Origin: Odontocerum albicorne
Lineage: Eukaryota; Arthropoda; Insecta; Trichoptera; Odontoceridae
Direction: 5' to 3'
Length of the DNA: 64,000 nucleotides
Assembly (NCBI GenBank): GCA_949825065.1
Contig: OX463864.1
Location: 13,529,327-13,593,326, forward strand
Positions 9,601 through 20,060 of the stretch are shown piece by piece. A program made the translations under genes and the position numbers. Below the pieces are notes generated by a model. The model had not been told where the DNA came from. It did no database searches and was given only the letters and a program-made list of their open reading frames with translations. Positions within the stretch are counted from its first letter, which is position 1. Every line of letters begins with the position of its first letter.

Positions 9601-9900
9601 AACAAAAAAGTAGTATCATATATAAATAAACAAATATAAGTTTATTGAAAGCAAAATATTATAATATGAATATATTTAAATTCATTCCGAAATCGCGCAT
9701 ATATGTTATGTACTCGTACATATCTCAAGATAAATGGCAGAAAAATCATTTAAGAGATAAGCTATTAAAAGTTCTTGGCCCATCTCATAACATCTCCCGG
9801 TCGAGATACACCCCATCAATATAGGGCGAGCCCGGCCGCGAGGAGACTATATATTTTTTAGCCTACGCCCTTGTACATATGGATTAAGGGAAAAACAGAA
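9601..9900 (-). mobile_element. Rep-L monomer
   Basis: CGAGATACACCCCATCAATA followed by TAGGGCGAGCCCGGCCGCG at about 9800-9840 is the diagnostic GC-rich block of Rep-L. It is AT-rich on both sides. Confidence 0.65.
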
Positions 9901-10129
9901 AATTATTAATTGGTAGAAAAAATAAAAAAAGTAAACCAACAAATGACATATCAGATTAACTGTCAGCGAAAAAATAGAAAATCTGATAGGAGTCCAAATT
10001 TTATCAAAATAAAATCCCAAATACAATAGAATACGATGTTTGTACGTACAAACCACAATACCAACAATGAAAATAAATTAACTGTAGTATGAAAATTAAT
10101 GAAAATAGAATGCACACACAGCTTCACCG

Positions 10130-10400
10130 CCAGCGAAAAGAGACAAAGTAAATGAATGGTAAATAATTAGTGTAAGAATTGTTATCTAGTTATAAGTAGT
10201 ATGTAGGTATTAATTATTTCTAAGATCTCATATATAAAGATTGAATAAATAAAATAAAATGATATGTAGGAAAATAAGATTAAGTAAGTTCATAAATTAT
10301 AACATATAATTAAGATTAGTTAAGTAATAAATTTGTATATAGGTATAGCCTTGACAAATGTTTGTACAATAATTTACTTTGTTTAATAAAAAAAAATTAA
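10130..10400 (+). mobile_element. LINE-H 3' UTR
   Basis: AATTGTTATCTAGTTATAAG and GGTATAGCCTTGACAAATGT, ending in a poly(A)-like run. Two more copies lie at 46880-47170 and 47345-47580, the former attached to a LINE coding end. Confidence 0.7.
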
Positions 10401-10402
10401 AA

Positions 10403-10500
10403 AGTACCAAAAAAAAACAAAAAAAACTAAGTATGCAGTTTCATTATACGAGTATATGACATATAGAACGAAACTGCATACTTAGTTTTTTTTTGGTACT
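10403..10500. repeat. inverted repeat (foldback)
   Basis: The left arm ending CTAAGTATGCAGTTTC and the right arm starting GAAACTGCATACTTAG are perfect complements. They are extended by A/T tracts and AGTACC/GGTACT. Spacer about 27 bp. Confidence 0.8.
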
Positions 10501-10559
10501 TAGTGACTAATATATTTTGATTCAACCATTCAAATAGTCCAAATCTCAACAAAAATAAA

Positions 10560-10700
10560 ATCACTTACTATTTAAGAGGTACCGTTTCAGTGCATTTCTG
10601 AAGGAGCAAATATTCACTCGCTCTTTCAAGGTCAGGGGCAACTCATTGTAGTATTTGCTGGCTGAGTATGAGAAGGATCTTATATGAAGTGTTCACACAT
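10560..10700 (-). pseudogene. LINE C-terminus fragment
   Basis: Minus reading RSFSYSASKYYNELPLTLKE followed by RVNICSFRNALKRYLL resembles the last residues of CR1/Jockey ORF2 (shape: Y-x-N-x-LP ... F-K-x-x-L-K-x-YLL). No upstream coding remains. Confidence 0.5.
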
Positions 10701-11394
10701 AATAAAAAATTTGATAAGACGTTCCAAAAAAGGTCTCCAAGCGGTTTCTTAAGTTGTATTTATTGAACATATCAACAAGTAAGCTTTTAGTTGTTAATAC
10801 ACAACATAAAAAGCAAGTGAATTGAAATAGTGTATGTTGTACCAAATACAGGAATAAGAGTTGAAACGAAGAGGAAAAATTTAAGTAAAAATAAAGTGAA
10901 ATGGTTCATATACTGTTAGAAGAACAGTGGACATTAAAAATATAGAACAATCGTTAATTAAGCAAAACCAGTGGGTCTACAGTTTGACCCAGTGCAGGGT
11001 TGTTTCAATTGCTCCCTAGTTTTTTTAACGTAACCCTTACCATTTAAGTGTTGTTAGGCTGTACGATCAACTGACTGGGCACACGCAGGGGGTAATCCCT
11101 AATCCTCGGCACATGCAAAGGGAATTTTATATGAGGGTTGAGACCAGGGCTGTTTTAATTACTTAAACTGACAATTGTAGTGTCAAGAGCGTGACATTTT
11201 TAAATAGTTATTTTTATTTTAAAATTTTACAACGACATGTACAAAGCTTTCTACTGCCTACTTGTTAGGCAGTCCTAATGCAAGAAGCTTTTACAAAGCA
11301 AATAAAAAAAAAAAAAACAGACCTTTATAAAGCAGTCAACGGTATAAAAAATCCCACAATAATAACGTTATACCAAAAAACAGCATTTAAATTA
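10701..11394. other. nothing recognised
   Basis: AT-rich with a slightly GC-richer patch at 10980-11160. No feature supported. Confidence 0.4.
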
Positions 11395-11560
11395 GGAACA
11401 CTCATTTTACAAAGGATCATTCATGATTTGTACCTTTTACAAAAGACCATTCACTGATTTGTACATTTTACAAAGGATCATTCACTGATTTGTACATTTT
11501 ACAAAGGATCATTCGCTTATTTGTACATTTTACAAGGGATCACGCACTGATTTTATACAA
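11395..11560. repeat. 31-bp minisatellite, about 5 units
   Basis: Repeated phrase TTTGTACATTTTACAAAGGA with starts 30-31 bp apart. Confidence 0.85.
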
Positions 11561-11709
11561 AATAGCATTCATAAATCCACAAAAAATGAGGAAAAAATAT
11601 TTCTCCATTGCACAATCTTGATACAATTTGAATTTTCATCATGTGTCGACGTTATTTATCGCAAACAAAATCTGGTCTAATTTCAATCAATCAATTTCTT
11701 ATTTCATTT

Positions 11710-12170
11710 TTACAACACACACCATAACGTCATTTCCCCTGTCGGGGTAGGCGTAAAAGACAGAGTGCCAGACTTTTTTGTCTCGGAACACATATTTCAC
11801 CCTTCCCACATCAATACAGCTTCTTATATAGCTCCTACGATTTATTTTACTTCTTACATTAATTCTATTCAATCCAATTATACGTTTCTTGGCTTTCCTC
11901 TACCATCTATTTCACTCACATTTGCACTCTACATTTGTTTTGTTTGTATCTCTTTATTCATTCGCTCCACGTGTTTTAACCATCTCTAGGTATTCTTCTT
12001 CATCTTACTCAAAACATCAGCCTCAAGTTTAAATTCATCCCTAATCCCTTAATTCGTATTCTGCCATGCATTGTCACCCCATGCTTTCTTTTAAGTGCAT
12101 GCACTTCTTCGGCTCTTTTCATTATTTTTCTGCGTATAAATTTCCCTCCAACATCAAAGATGGTACTAAA
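11710..12170 (-). pseudogene. LINE-Q degraded copy
   Basis: Begins with the reversed tail CATTTCCCCTGTCGGGGTAG at 11730-11750. Around 11995 the phrase TTCTTCATCTTACTCAAAAC corresponds to the KMKK block of better copies. Heavily mutated. Confidence 0.5.
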
Positions 12171-12414
12171 TTACTGTTATGGACTATCATCTAAGCAGAT
12201 TTCGGTACTTTCAGTTTGAGTATAAATATTTTAGTGCCCTATTGACTTTGTTTCCTATCGCTACACGCTTTCGGTATCCCTCGTAACGCCTCCATTATAA
12301 GGATGGATTGAGTGAATTGCATGGGTTTGTATTGTTCTTGTGTTTGATTTGTCTTGGACTAGATTTTTTTTATTATAAAACACCGCTAACATATTAATTT
12401 TGATTTTTATTCGT
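12171..12414. other. unassigned
   Basis: Holds TTAGTGCCCTATTGACTTTG, also found near 6080. No other identity. Confidence 0.35.
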
Positions 12415-12785
12415 TGTATGGCGGTCGCCCACTCGGAACGCTGTGGGCGTTCATACATACGGTCAATGACCGATGAAGTGACCTTTGCATTCCTCGACAA
12501 ATTTAAATAAACAAGTCCGAAGTTCACGCGCCGGCCATTCAACCCATAGCCCGGAGCGGACCGCATTCCATACTAGAGCGAGAACGCACCACGCTGTCTC
12601 GCCAGTTCCGTAAATAAATTGTCACCTACATATGACATTAACCGTTTTGCTAATGCAGAAACGAGACGAAGGATATCTTGCTCGCATTCCCGGACACACG
12701 CGGAAATAGTATAAATACCTACGTTTACTAATAAAAACTCTTCTCCCGCATTGCGATCCAAAACGTGTTTTATTTATCAACAAAT
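12415..12785 (+). mobile_element. LTR-like segment
   Basis: GC-richer than its surroundings. Near the right end the string TATAAATAC-ACG-TTAC-AATAAA is followed by CTCTTCT and ACG-TTTTATT. The same order, reversed, occurs in the inserted segment at 52512-52834. TATA plus polyadenylation signal plus conserved terminus suggest a retrotransposon LTR. No internal genes or target duplication seen. Confidence 0.4.
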
Positions 12786-13354
12786 CATCATCATCTCTTC
12801 CCTCTAGGACACAGATCCTAAACTTGTTTTTTTTTCGCGATCTTTTATATCAAAAAGATTATTTAGCGTTGAAATAAAATTTTAAAAAAATTGGTTAAAT
12901 ATATGTGAAAAATCCTTAAACAACCCCTGGTAACAAACAGTCCAGTGCCGTGCATAATTCCGCAAACAATTTTCACCAAATTAGCCTCTTTCCCGTTGCC
13001 CTCTCTCCTGTTGTTACATGCCGTTAAGCCACTGAATTATAGAGCCGGACTAATTCTCGGAGCTTTGGGGAAAAAATTAACCGAAATAGTTTTTGAAAAA
13101 TTTATATTCGGAGAATGTTAATTTCGAGCGGAAGAGACCAACGAGGCGTTAAATCAATTGGTTGGAGCTTATTTTTGGTCCATTGATAGACAGGATATAA
13201 AAAAATCATTACTCATTTTGTTCCGTATACTTAATAAACTTCGTTTCGCACTAATGGGCGTTGGATTGTTGTCTCTACATGAGAGAGTATGGATATTATC
13301 CCTGGCTTTATCCAAGTGTCTTCTTACTGGGGATGTTTAGTTACAGATCATCAA
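12786..13354. other. nothing recognised
   Basis: Short open frames without recognisable motifs. Confidence 0.35.
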
Positions 13355-13932
13355 CCTGTTCACCGCGTTAAAAATCAAATTCCACGAATCCTGTGCGCAG
13401 CACAATTTCAGCGTTTTTTAATTTCTAAGTTTAAACACATATTTTGTTTAGAACCACTGATATTTGATTACAACACCAAGTAAACATGACACTTAAGTAA
13501 TTTTCTGATAATAAATAATAGGCATTACTCTTAAGGAGACTCATTAAATAAAGGAGATAAACTTAACATTACGTAAAATAAACAAAGGAATGCTACGATC
13601 AAATCAATGCTTCATGACACTCACCCAATCAAATGCATATAGCACTAGTAATGTTTATTTACGTAAGAGAGACTCATCGCAGGACTCGATCCGCGAGACA
13701 GGTCGTTAATGCTGGAAATATTGAGAAACCAAAAAAATTCGGCGCTCTGTTTATTCAACATAAACTAATATATTATTTGACAAGGTTTTCAGAGATGTCG
13801 CTAGAATAAAGATTATTTTAAATTTTAATTCAATTTTTATTCCGGTTTTGTGTCATTTTTTTTAAGTATTTGTGATTTGAAACTTGGATTGTCGTCAGAT
13901 CACAGGCGTTTGTGCTCCCCGCGGGGAACAGG
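13355..13932 (+). mobile_element. MITE-J copy, 578 bp
   Basis: Left flank TCAA (mutated TTAA) at 13351-13354, right TTAA at 13933-13936. Ends CCTGTTCACCGCG and, reversed, CCTGTTCCCCGCGGGG. Near-identical along its length to 17471-18051. No coding capacity. Confidence 0.9.
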
Positions 13933-13937
13933 TTAAA

Positions 13938-14440
13938 GAGTGGAAGATCTCTTCGATTGGGTGTCAATTTTTTTGCTTGCTCAGGGGTAATTTAGTTAAC
14001 CCATCCGTCCTGAACAGTATTGGTTTGTATGTTCCTGATAATTATTTGAGACAACGCTCCCATAGATTGTTCTATCAACCTATAAGTCGAACCACCCTGC
14101 TTTTGGAGATGTCGATAGGTAGAGCCATCACACTATTTAACCGTGTGTGTCCGTATATAGACGTATTTCATGTGTCGCTCAGCTCTTTCAGGAAAAATCT
14201 CTTGAATTGAGTGTAGTACTTGTAATAATTTAATTTTTTTATATTATCTTACAGGCTACATTTTGTGATAGTGCTTTAGTGTAATATATACCTTTTTACA
14301 ATATTCTTTATAAATCTTAAAATGTTGAACTGTTTCATACATGTTTTTTTTGTACTTGTTATATTTGGTCCTTGTAAGAATTAACGAAACCTGTAATTTA
14401 CAATGGAACTGAAAACATTAATTAATAAATGGATTTAAAT
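13938..14440 (+). pseudogene. Jockey-like LINE C-terminus and 3' UTR
   Basis: Open to 14209: LNSIGLYVPDNYLRQRSHRL, FYQPISRTTLLLEMSIGRAI, TLFNRVCPYIDVFHVSL, then a stop. This matches the fragment at 5784-6040 in block order (VP-x-NY, R-x-L-F, R-AITL-N, IDVFH). MITE-J sits immediately upstream, so the LINE was probably the MITE target or was truncated there. Confidence 0.65.
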
Positions 14441-14512
14441 ATAACTGGAGTAAATAAGGGCTCTAAATATATATCGATCCAATAATCTTTCCCTTTGAAA
14501 CCATGGTTTTTT
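14441..14512 (+). mobile_element. LINE-K, left part
   Basis: GGGCTCTAAATATATATCGA and GAAACCATGGTTT match the reverse complement of 50055-50110, where the sequence runs straight on into LINE-K coding sequence. Here it is interrupted by Rep-A. Confidence 0.65.
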
Positions 14513-15020
14513 TTATTTTTATTTATTTATTATTACACATGACAATAAATATGCATAATTTATGAAAAAACAACAGGTAATTTAATTTGGACATACAATT
14601 TTAATGGATCTGGGTTTGTTGCCTTTCATTTGTCGTGTGTCTAGTAAACTAGGCTTTTGCCTGTATCTCACTGAGGATATTTAGCATGAAAAAATAAATC
14701 GATATTTCTTTCCGATTTTTTATTACACAAAAGAAAACCCCGTTGCACGTTCTCATCAACCTGACAAACAGTGACACTCAATTACAACCGGAAACATCAT
14801 GCGAAATTAAACTCCTCACACATCATCACTCCAGAAAGACCAAAAATATTCATCCCACAATATACCGCACACAATCATAAGAACAAAAATAAAAAAACAT
14901 ACAGAAGCACAAAAACAACAAAATTTAAAACAACAAGAAGAAACCCACACTCACGAGCCCACACAAATCTTTTCCACACGTCATTCATCCTGAAAGCCCA
15001 AGTACTCAAAATCCTGTCGC
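14513..15020 (-). mobile_element. Rep-A, long copy
   Basis: TTTA-repeat tail at 14513-14535, then ATGGATCTGGGTTTGTTGCC, AAACTAGGCTTTTGCCTGTA, and the head CCCGTTGCACGTTCTCATCA. Almost the same as 35298-35630. Inserted within LINE-K sequence. Confidence 0.75.
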
Positions 15021-15059
15021 AATAACAACCACGCTCCGATCGACTGTCTAAATGGTTTT

Positions 15060-15620
15060 CCTACCTTTACCTTTATTGAATTCGGCACGCCATTGTATGC
15101 CATGGGAGCCAAATAAGCATATTGCCTTTGGGCAAAAGAGGTTTTAACTCTAGGGATGGTGAACATTTCATTAGTTGCCATGCAATATATATGTTAATAA
15201 CAAGAATGAACAAGATGGAAGTATCTGTCATGTGTCGTTTGCGGACGGGCTACTGTGTGGTGGTTAGTCACCTTTACAGAATGAGTATTGGGGAGAATCC
15301 TGGCTGCGAGTCTAGTCTGGATGATGAAACTATAGACCAAGGTTTTTTCGGTTGACCTGTGCGAGGCAGATTTGATTTACTAAAAGCCATATCTTTACCG
15401 CGTTCAATGAATGTTGTGTTTCTTCTTTCTTCCTGGAACTTTTCCATTTAAAGATCGATTGTCAATTTTTTTAAGCTTAATCAGCTGAAATTTTAAATTA
15501 TCTATAACTGTCATTTTTTTTAAATAAGCTTTATTATAATTGCATAATGACTTTAATTTGGTGACACAAATCATCCTAGTTCAGGTGGATTGCCTTTTAT
15601 ATAAAAAAAACCTCTTTGTT
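15060..15620 (+). pseudogene. LINE-K RNase-H-side C-terminus and 3' UTR
   Basis: Reads MNKMEVSVMCRLRTGYCVV, then HLYRMSIGENPGCESSLDDE, then TID. The GH/CxV-HLxRMxI-x-PxC-DDETID order is the region after RNase H in I/Jockey-type LINE ORF2. The 3' UTR ends AGGTGGATTGCCTTTTATA. Reversed copies are at 34841-35110 and 49610-50200. Confidence 0.7.
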
Positions 15621-16110
15621 TGTACGGTACCCTTCAATTTATCCAAATTAGTTATTCGGATCTAATAAAGGGCGATAGTCTTGTGTTTGGATCCAGTAAT
15701 CGAGCCTTTTGGCTTAGAGCCACTGGAGTAAGCACGGAACTCTTGGTTCGTCGTTGCTCTTATTGACAACACCCTCACGTAAAGACGCTACAACACTCGA
15801 ACAGCGCGTGCGAATATTGCTACGCGACGAATTCTTTTTTACATGATTGGGGGACCTTTTTTCAATTTTTTTTGTTACCATCAGAAACTGAACTCGAAAC
15901 CCTCCGGCGGATGTCAAGCGTGTTAACAAACAGACTACGGAGGTAGTTAATAAACTAAGGATTTATAAATAACTAATAAAATGCTTAAGTAACTAACAAT
16001 ACATACAAGCGTTTTTGGCTCTTTGTATTCAAATCCCTTAATGAGTTGTCCCCGTCGTATATTTAACAAAGATGACAGCTCATTATGGAATCCAGTTCTA
16101 ACATTTCAAA
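15621..16110. other. unassigned
   Basis: 15700-15920 is GC-richer and ends CCCTCCGGCGGATGTCAAGC, faintly tRNA-SINE-like, but no box A/box B pair was convincing. Confidence 0.35.
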
Positions 16111-16450
16111 TACGCAAGTGAAATATGAACATGGCAAAAAGTGATGAATGTAAAATGATGTGTTGCGTATAATGTGAAGAAAAACAATGGACGCCACAAT
16201 AAGGAATACGTTTTGAATGTGAATGCAGTGCTTAAGAGGAAGAATTCAGATGATTTGGTTACAAAGAAAGAATAAGGGATGAAAAATTAATAAAATCTGT
16301 AGAAGTAATAAAGAAGGTACGAGAGGTTAAGAAAGAAACGTGGCACGACCACATGAGTCAAATTCTGGAGTGAAAAACCTTTATAATAGGAGAGTATGCT
16401 TGAAGTGTTTGGAAGTGGTGGGAGTTTCAAAGAATTTTGTTAGAAAGCTA
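16111..16450 (+). pseudogene. LINE-Q-like coding fragment
   Basis: Near 16340 the reading frame gives HESNSGVKNLYNRRVCLKCL, related to the frame-shifted region at 19800-19900. Very degraded. Confidence 0.4.
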
Positions 16451-16744
16451 TGGATCTACATTTTGACAGGTGCCACTGATAGAAGTCTTCAATGGATCTA
16501 CATTTTGACAGGAGCCACTGATAGAAGTCTTCAATGGATCTACATTTTGACAGGTGCCACTGATAGAAGTCTTCAATGGATCTAAATTTTGACAGGAGCC
16601 ACTGATAGAAGTCTTCAATGGATCTACATTTTGACAGGTGACACTGATAGAAGTCTTCAATGGGTCTACATTTTGACAGGTGACACTGATAGAAGTCTTC
16701 AATGGATCTACATTTTGACAGGTGCCACTGATAGAAGTCTTCAA
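16451..16744 (+). repeat. 42-bp minisatellite, 7 units
   Basis: TGGATCTACATTTTGACAGG restarts every 42 bp from 16451 to 16703. Because 42 is a multiple of three, frames stay open on both strands (WIYILTGATDRSLQ on plus). This is a by-product of the period and not evidence of a gene. One unit carries a TAA. Confidence 0.95.
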
Positions 16745-16799
16745 TGGAACATATTATGTCGTGTCGTTTATGTGTAAACATCATTTCCCGTTTGTCATT

Positions 16800-17450
16800 T
16801 TACTTTTATAAAATTTGGACTCCTATGAGGTTTGTCTTTTTTTTCGTTCTTGCTGACAGTTAACCTGAGATGGTATATGTGGGTTTTGTTTTTATTTTGT
16901 TTTCTGTCATATATTTTGTTTTTTTTTTTAATCTAGATATACGGGAGGGTATAATCCCGATGTCCTTGCGGTTGGGCTCGCCCTTCATTAGTGGGGTGTA
17001 TCTCGGCCGGGGGAATGTTTGTGGGATGAGCCCGTACTTTTCAATGTCTTCTCTCTTAAATGTATTTTCTGCAGTTTATTTTGATATGTATCTGCGATAC
17101 TTGGAAGGAATTTACTATATATAGTATATGTACATATTGTGTTGTTATCAAGGAACCTTTATTTGTTTGTTTGAATTGATCTGAAGGGGTATTTGTGGAT
17201 TTGTTTATTTTTCTGCTATCTATTTATTTTCTGTGTTTTTTTCTCTCTTCTTCTTATTCTACATGTGCAAGGGTGTGGGCTGAAAAATATCTGGTATCTC
17301 CGTGGCTGGGCTCGCCCTATTTGGTGGTGTGTATCTTGACCGGGGAGATGTTATTAGATGAGCCCAGACCTTTTGATAATTTCTGTCTTTAATGTATTCT
17401 CTTGCAATTTATGTGTTCTTGAAGTATATTTAAATGTATTATGTACATAC
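16800..17450 (+). mobile_element. Rep-L dimer
   Basis: Two related units of about 250-300 bp. Each has a T-rich stretch, a GC-rich block (GGGCTCGCCCTTCATTAGTG at 16975; GGGCTCGCCCTATTTGGTGG at 17308) and GATGAGCCC. The same pair in the same order, reversed, is at 40240-40745. Confidence 0.75.
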
Positions 17451-17470
17451 TAACATACCTTTTATATTAA

Positions 17471-18051
17471 TCTGTTCACCGAGTTAAAAATCAAATTCCA
17501 CGAATCCTGTGCGCGGCACAATTTCGGCGTTTTTTTAATTTCTAAGTTTAAACACGTATTTTGTTTAGAACCACTGATATTTGATTACACCACCAAGTAA
17601 ACATGACATTCAAGTAATAGTCATTACTCTTAAGGAGACTCATTAAATAAAGGAGATAAACTAAACATTACGTAAAATAAACAAAGGAATGCTACGATCA
17701 AAGCAATGATTCATTACATTCACCCAATCAAATGCATATAGCACTAGTAATGTTTATTTACGTAAGAGAGACTCATCGCAGGACATGATCCGCGCGACAG
17801 GTCGTTACATGTGACGCAATAGCTGGAAATATTGAGAAACCAAAAAAATTCGGCGCTCTGTTTATTCAACAATATCTCATAAACTAATATATTATTTGAC
17901 AAGGTTTTCAGAGATGTCGCCAGAACAAAGATTATTTTAAATTTTAGTTCCATTTTCATTCCGGTTTTGTGTCATTCTTTTTAAGTATTTATGATTTGAA
18001 ACTTGGATTGTCGTCAGATCACATGCGTTTATGCTTCCCGCGAGGAACACG
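17471..18051 (+). mobile_element. MITE-J copy, 581 bp
   Basis: Exact TTAA at 17467-17470 and 18052-18055. Near-identical to 13355-13932 over its whole length, apart from small indels. Confidence 0.92.
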
Positions 18052-18055
18052 TTAA

Positions 18056-18760
18056 TAAACCTATATTTATTTATTTATTATTTAAGTCAACTCGTCAGAG
18101 GCTATCACGGGAGTCACGATGCTCAGTAATGAGCTTCACGACAGGATGATGAAAGCTATACACGCCACCCTTATCGTGAAAACTTATGAGGCAGACAAAG
18201 ATGGATCTAATTGGGCTGTTCTAGATAAAATGATATAAATTAAATATTACGCAATTATATAATAATATGACTGTTATAATAAAGTTAAAATAACGAAAAC
18301 CAAATCTACTATCGATCAAAACCATTAGACTTTTAATATAATGGAAAACTGTGCACCGCTTCAGGAATATTTAATTTATTAAATTGTTGTTTCATTCCTA
18401 CCTTCTCTTTGGGCGTTTGACCTAACACATATCGCGTGTATAGAAATGTGCGAAAATTGAGTGAAGGAGAAACCAAGGCGGTCAGGTGATTTTTCACATC
18501 AATTTACGTAATATTAAATTGTGGTTTATTGCCTGACGCCCATGCAAACAGCAAGAAAGGGTAGTTTGTAAAATAATATGCTGAAAATAATGTTAGTTTT
18601 TTTTTTTGGAAAACCAAACATAATTTCAGAAGCTCATAAATATATAATATTTAGAAGGAAAATATATACGAATCATAGCCGTCAGAAATGTTAGAAAATA
18701 AACATGGTAAGCGATTTTTAAGTTGACGTATATACGCAAAAAGCAATCATCTCTTCTTTT
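18056..18760. other. mostly unassigned
   Basis: At 18115-18165 GATGCTCAGTAATGAGCTTC recalls part of the 158-bp array at 59661-60433. Nothing else recognised. Confidence 0.35.
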
Positions 18761-18764
18761 GACG

Positions 18765-18990
18765 ACCGCCGTGGCTTAGTTGATCAGACGCTTGTCTTCT
18801 CACTCGGATGTTGCAGATTCGATTCCCGTTGGAACCTAGATTTTTTTAAAAAAGGTTTTCTGTCTGATTTTCGATTAAGGCCTCATATACATATTTTTAG
18901 TTTGTTGGAAGAGATTCTCACATGGCAATAATTCACAATGTTATATTGTATGCAGTGAAAGTATGATATATGAACATGATACGCTCGGGC
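18765..18990 (+). mobile_element. SINE-1 copy
   Basis: Box A GTGGCTTAGTTGATCAGACG, box B GATTCGATTCCCG, tail TTGGAAGAGATTCTCACATG. Full-length but diverged. Confidence 0.75.
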
Positions 18991-19059
18991 GCTGCTATAA
19001 CTGTCAGATGTGATTTGTTTAATAATAATTAATAGATTCGAGATTTTGCTCTGAGATCT

Positions 19060-19500
19060 TGTGCGAAACCAGACAGAACCCTTTTTATTAAAATTGGGTA
19101 CCAACGGGAATTGAACATCTAGATTGGGTACCAACGTGAATTGAACACCTTGATTGGGTACCAACAGGAATTGAACACCTAGATTGGGTACCAACGGGAA
19201 TTGAACACCTAGATTGGGTACCAACGGGAATTGAACACCTAGATTGGGTACCAACGGAAATTGAACACTTAGATTGGGTACCAACGAGAATTGAACACCT
19301 AGATTGGGTACCAATGGAAATTGAACACCTAGATTGGGTACCAACGAGAATTAAACACCTAGATTAGGTACCAACGAGAATTGGACACCTAGATTGGGTA
19401 TCAACGAGAATTGAACACCTAGATTGGGTACCAACGGAAATTGAACACTTACATTTGAAAAAAGTCGTCTTACCAACTAGGCCACGGAAGTTATTTATTT
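19060..19500 (-). mobile_element. SINE-1 copy expanded by an internal box B array
   Basis: The right flank GTCGTCTTACCAACTAGGCC is the reversed SINE-1 head. The left end CAGAACCC plus T-run is the SINE body side. Between them the box B segment is repeated 12 times. Confidence 0.75.
19095..19454 (-). repeat. 30-bp array of a SINE box B segment, 12 units
   Basis: TGGGTACCAACGGGAATTGA restarts every 30 bp from 19095 to 19425. Reversed, each unit contains TTCAATTCCCGTTGGTACCC, the counterpart of GGTTCGAATCCCGCTGGAAC in SINE-1. The open frame VPNLGVQFPL repeated is a by-product of the 30-bp period. Confidence 0.93.
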
Positions 19501-19543
19501 TTCAGTTTATCTTTGATATATATTTTGTATTAATAAGCATAAC

Positions 19544-19770
19544 AAGACAACCTCCGTGTCCTTGTTAAAAAAACACCTGTTTTCCAACTAGGAGGCTGCA
19601 GGTACAAATCTCGCTGGGAACCCAGATTAAAAAACAAAGGATTATTGTCTGAGTTTCACTTAATGCCTCTTAACATATTTTCGGTTTGTTGGAATAGATT
19701 GCCACATGGTAATAAGCTCACTGGGCTTTACTGTATACAACGAAAGTGTGATTTAATTAATAACACGCTA
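19544..19770 (+). mobile_element. SINE-1 copy
   Basis: Head CCTCCGTGTCCTTGTT, box B region GGTACAAATCTCGCTGGGAA, tail GAATAGATTGCCACATGGTA and GTATACAACGAAAGTGTGAT. Confidence 0.7.
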
Positions 19771-19789
19771 TTTAAGAATACATCTATAT

Positions 19790-19935
19790 TGGTTGAAAAG
19801 TTAAATGTGGTACGACCAAATCAAACGAATTCTGAAGGAAGGGAGAGTGAAAAGCCTACTCGTATATAATTGGAGAGTATGGCGAGGTGTACTGACGTGG
19901 ATAGAATCGAAAGTTGTATTTCAGGATATAATAAA
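19790..19935 (+). pseudogene. LINE-Q-like coding fragment
   Basis: GTACGACCAAATCAAACGAA and AGTATGGCGAGGTGTACTGA resemble the corresponding LINE-Q region at 16330-16430. Too short for clade assignment. Confidence 0.35.
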
Positions 19936-19944
19936 GTGAAGATC

Positions 19945-20060
19945 TTGTAATTTGTTTTATCAAACACTGTTAATGCCACTTTTTGTAACGGTATGACCTT
20001 ACCGGTTTCAAGGCTTTCCCCTCATTATCAGGGGAGCATAAACAAGACAAAAATATAAAT
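19945..20060 (-). mobile_element. PLE 3' end
   Basis: Reversed family phrases TCAAACACTGTTAATGCCAC and CCGGTTTCAAGGCTTTC. The core at 19995-20031 reads CUGAUAA, so an invariant G is lost and this copy should be inactive. Confidence 0.7.

Noticed and set aside
12261..12566. 101-codon minus-strand open frame as a gene
   Set aside because: Overlaps the LTR-like segment; no recognisable domain.
18883..19344. 153-codon open frame on minus (VPNLGVQFPL repeats)
   Set aside because: Produced by the 30-bp box B array; no start context and the repeat is DNA-level.
19095..19454. CRISPR-like array
   Set aside because: Contiguous tandem repeat without spacers, in a eukaryotic SINE.
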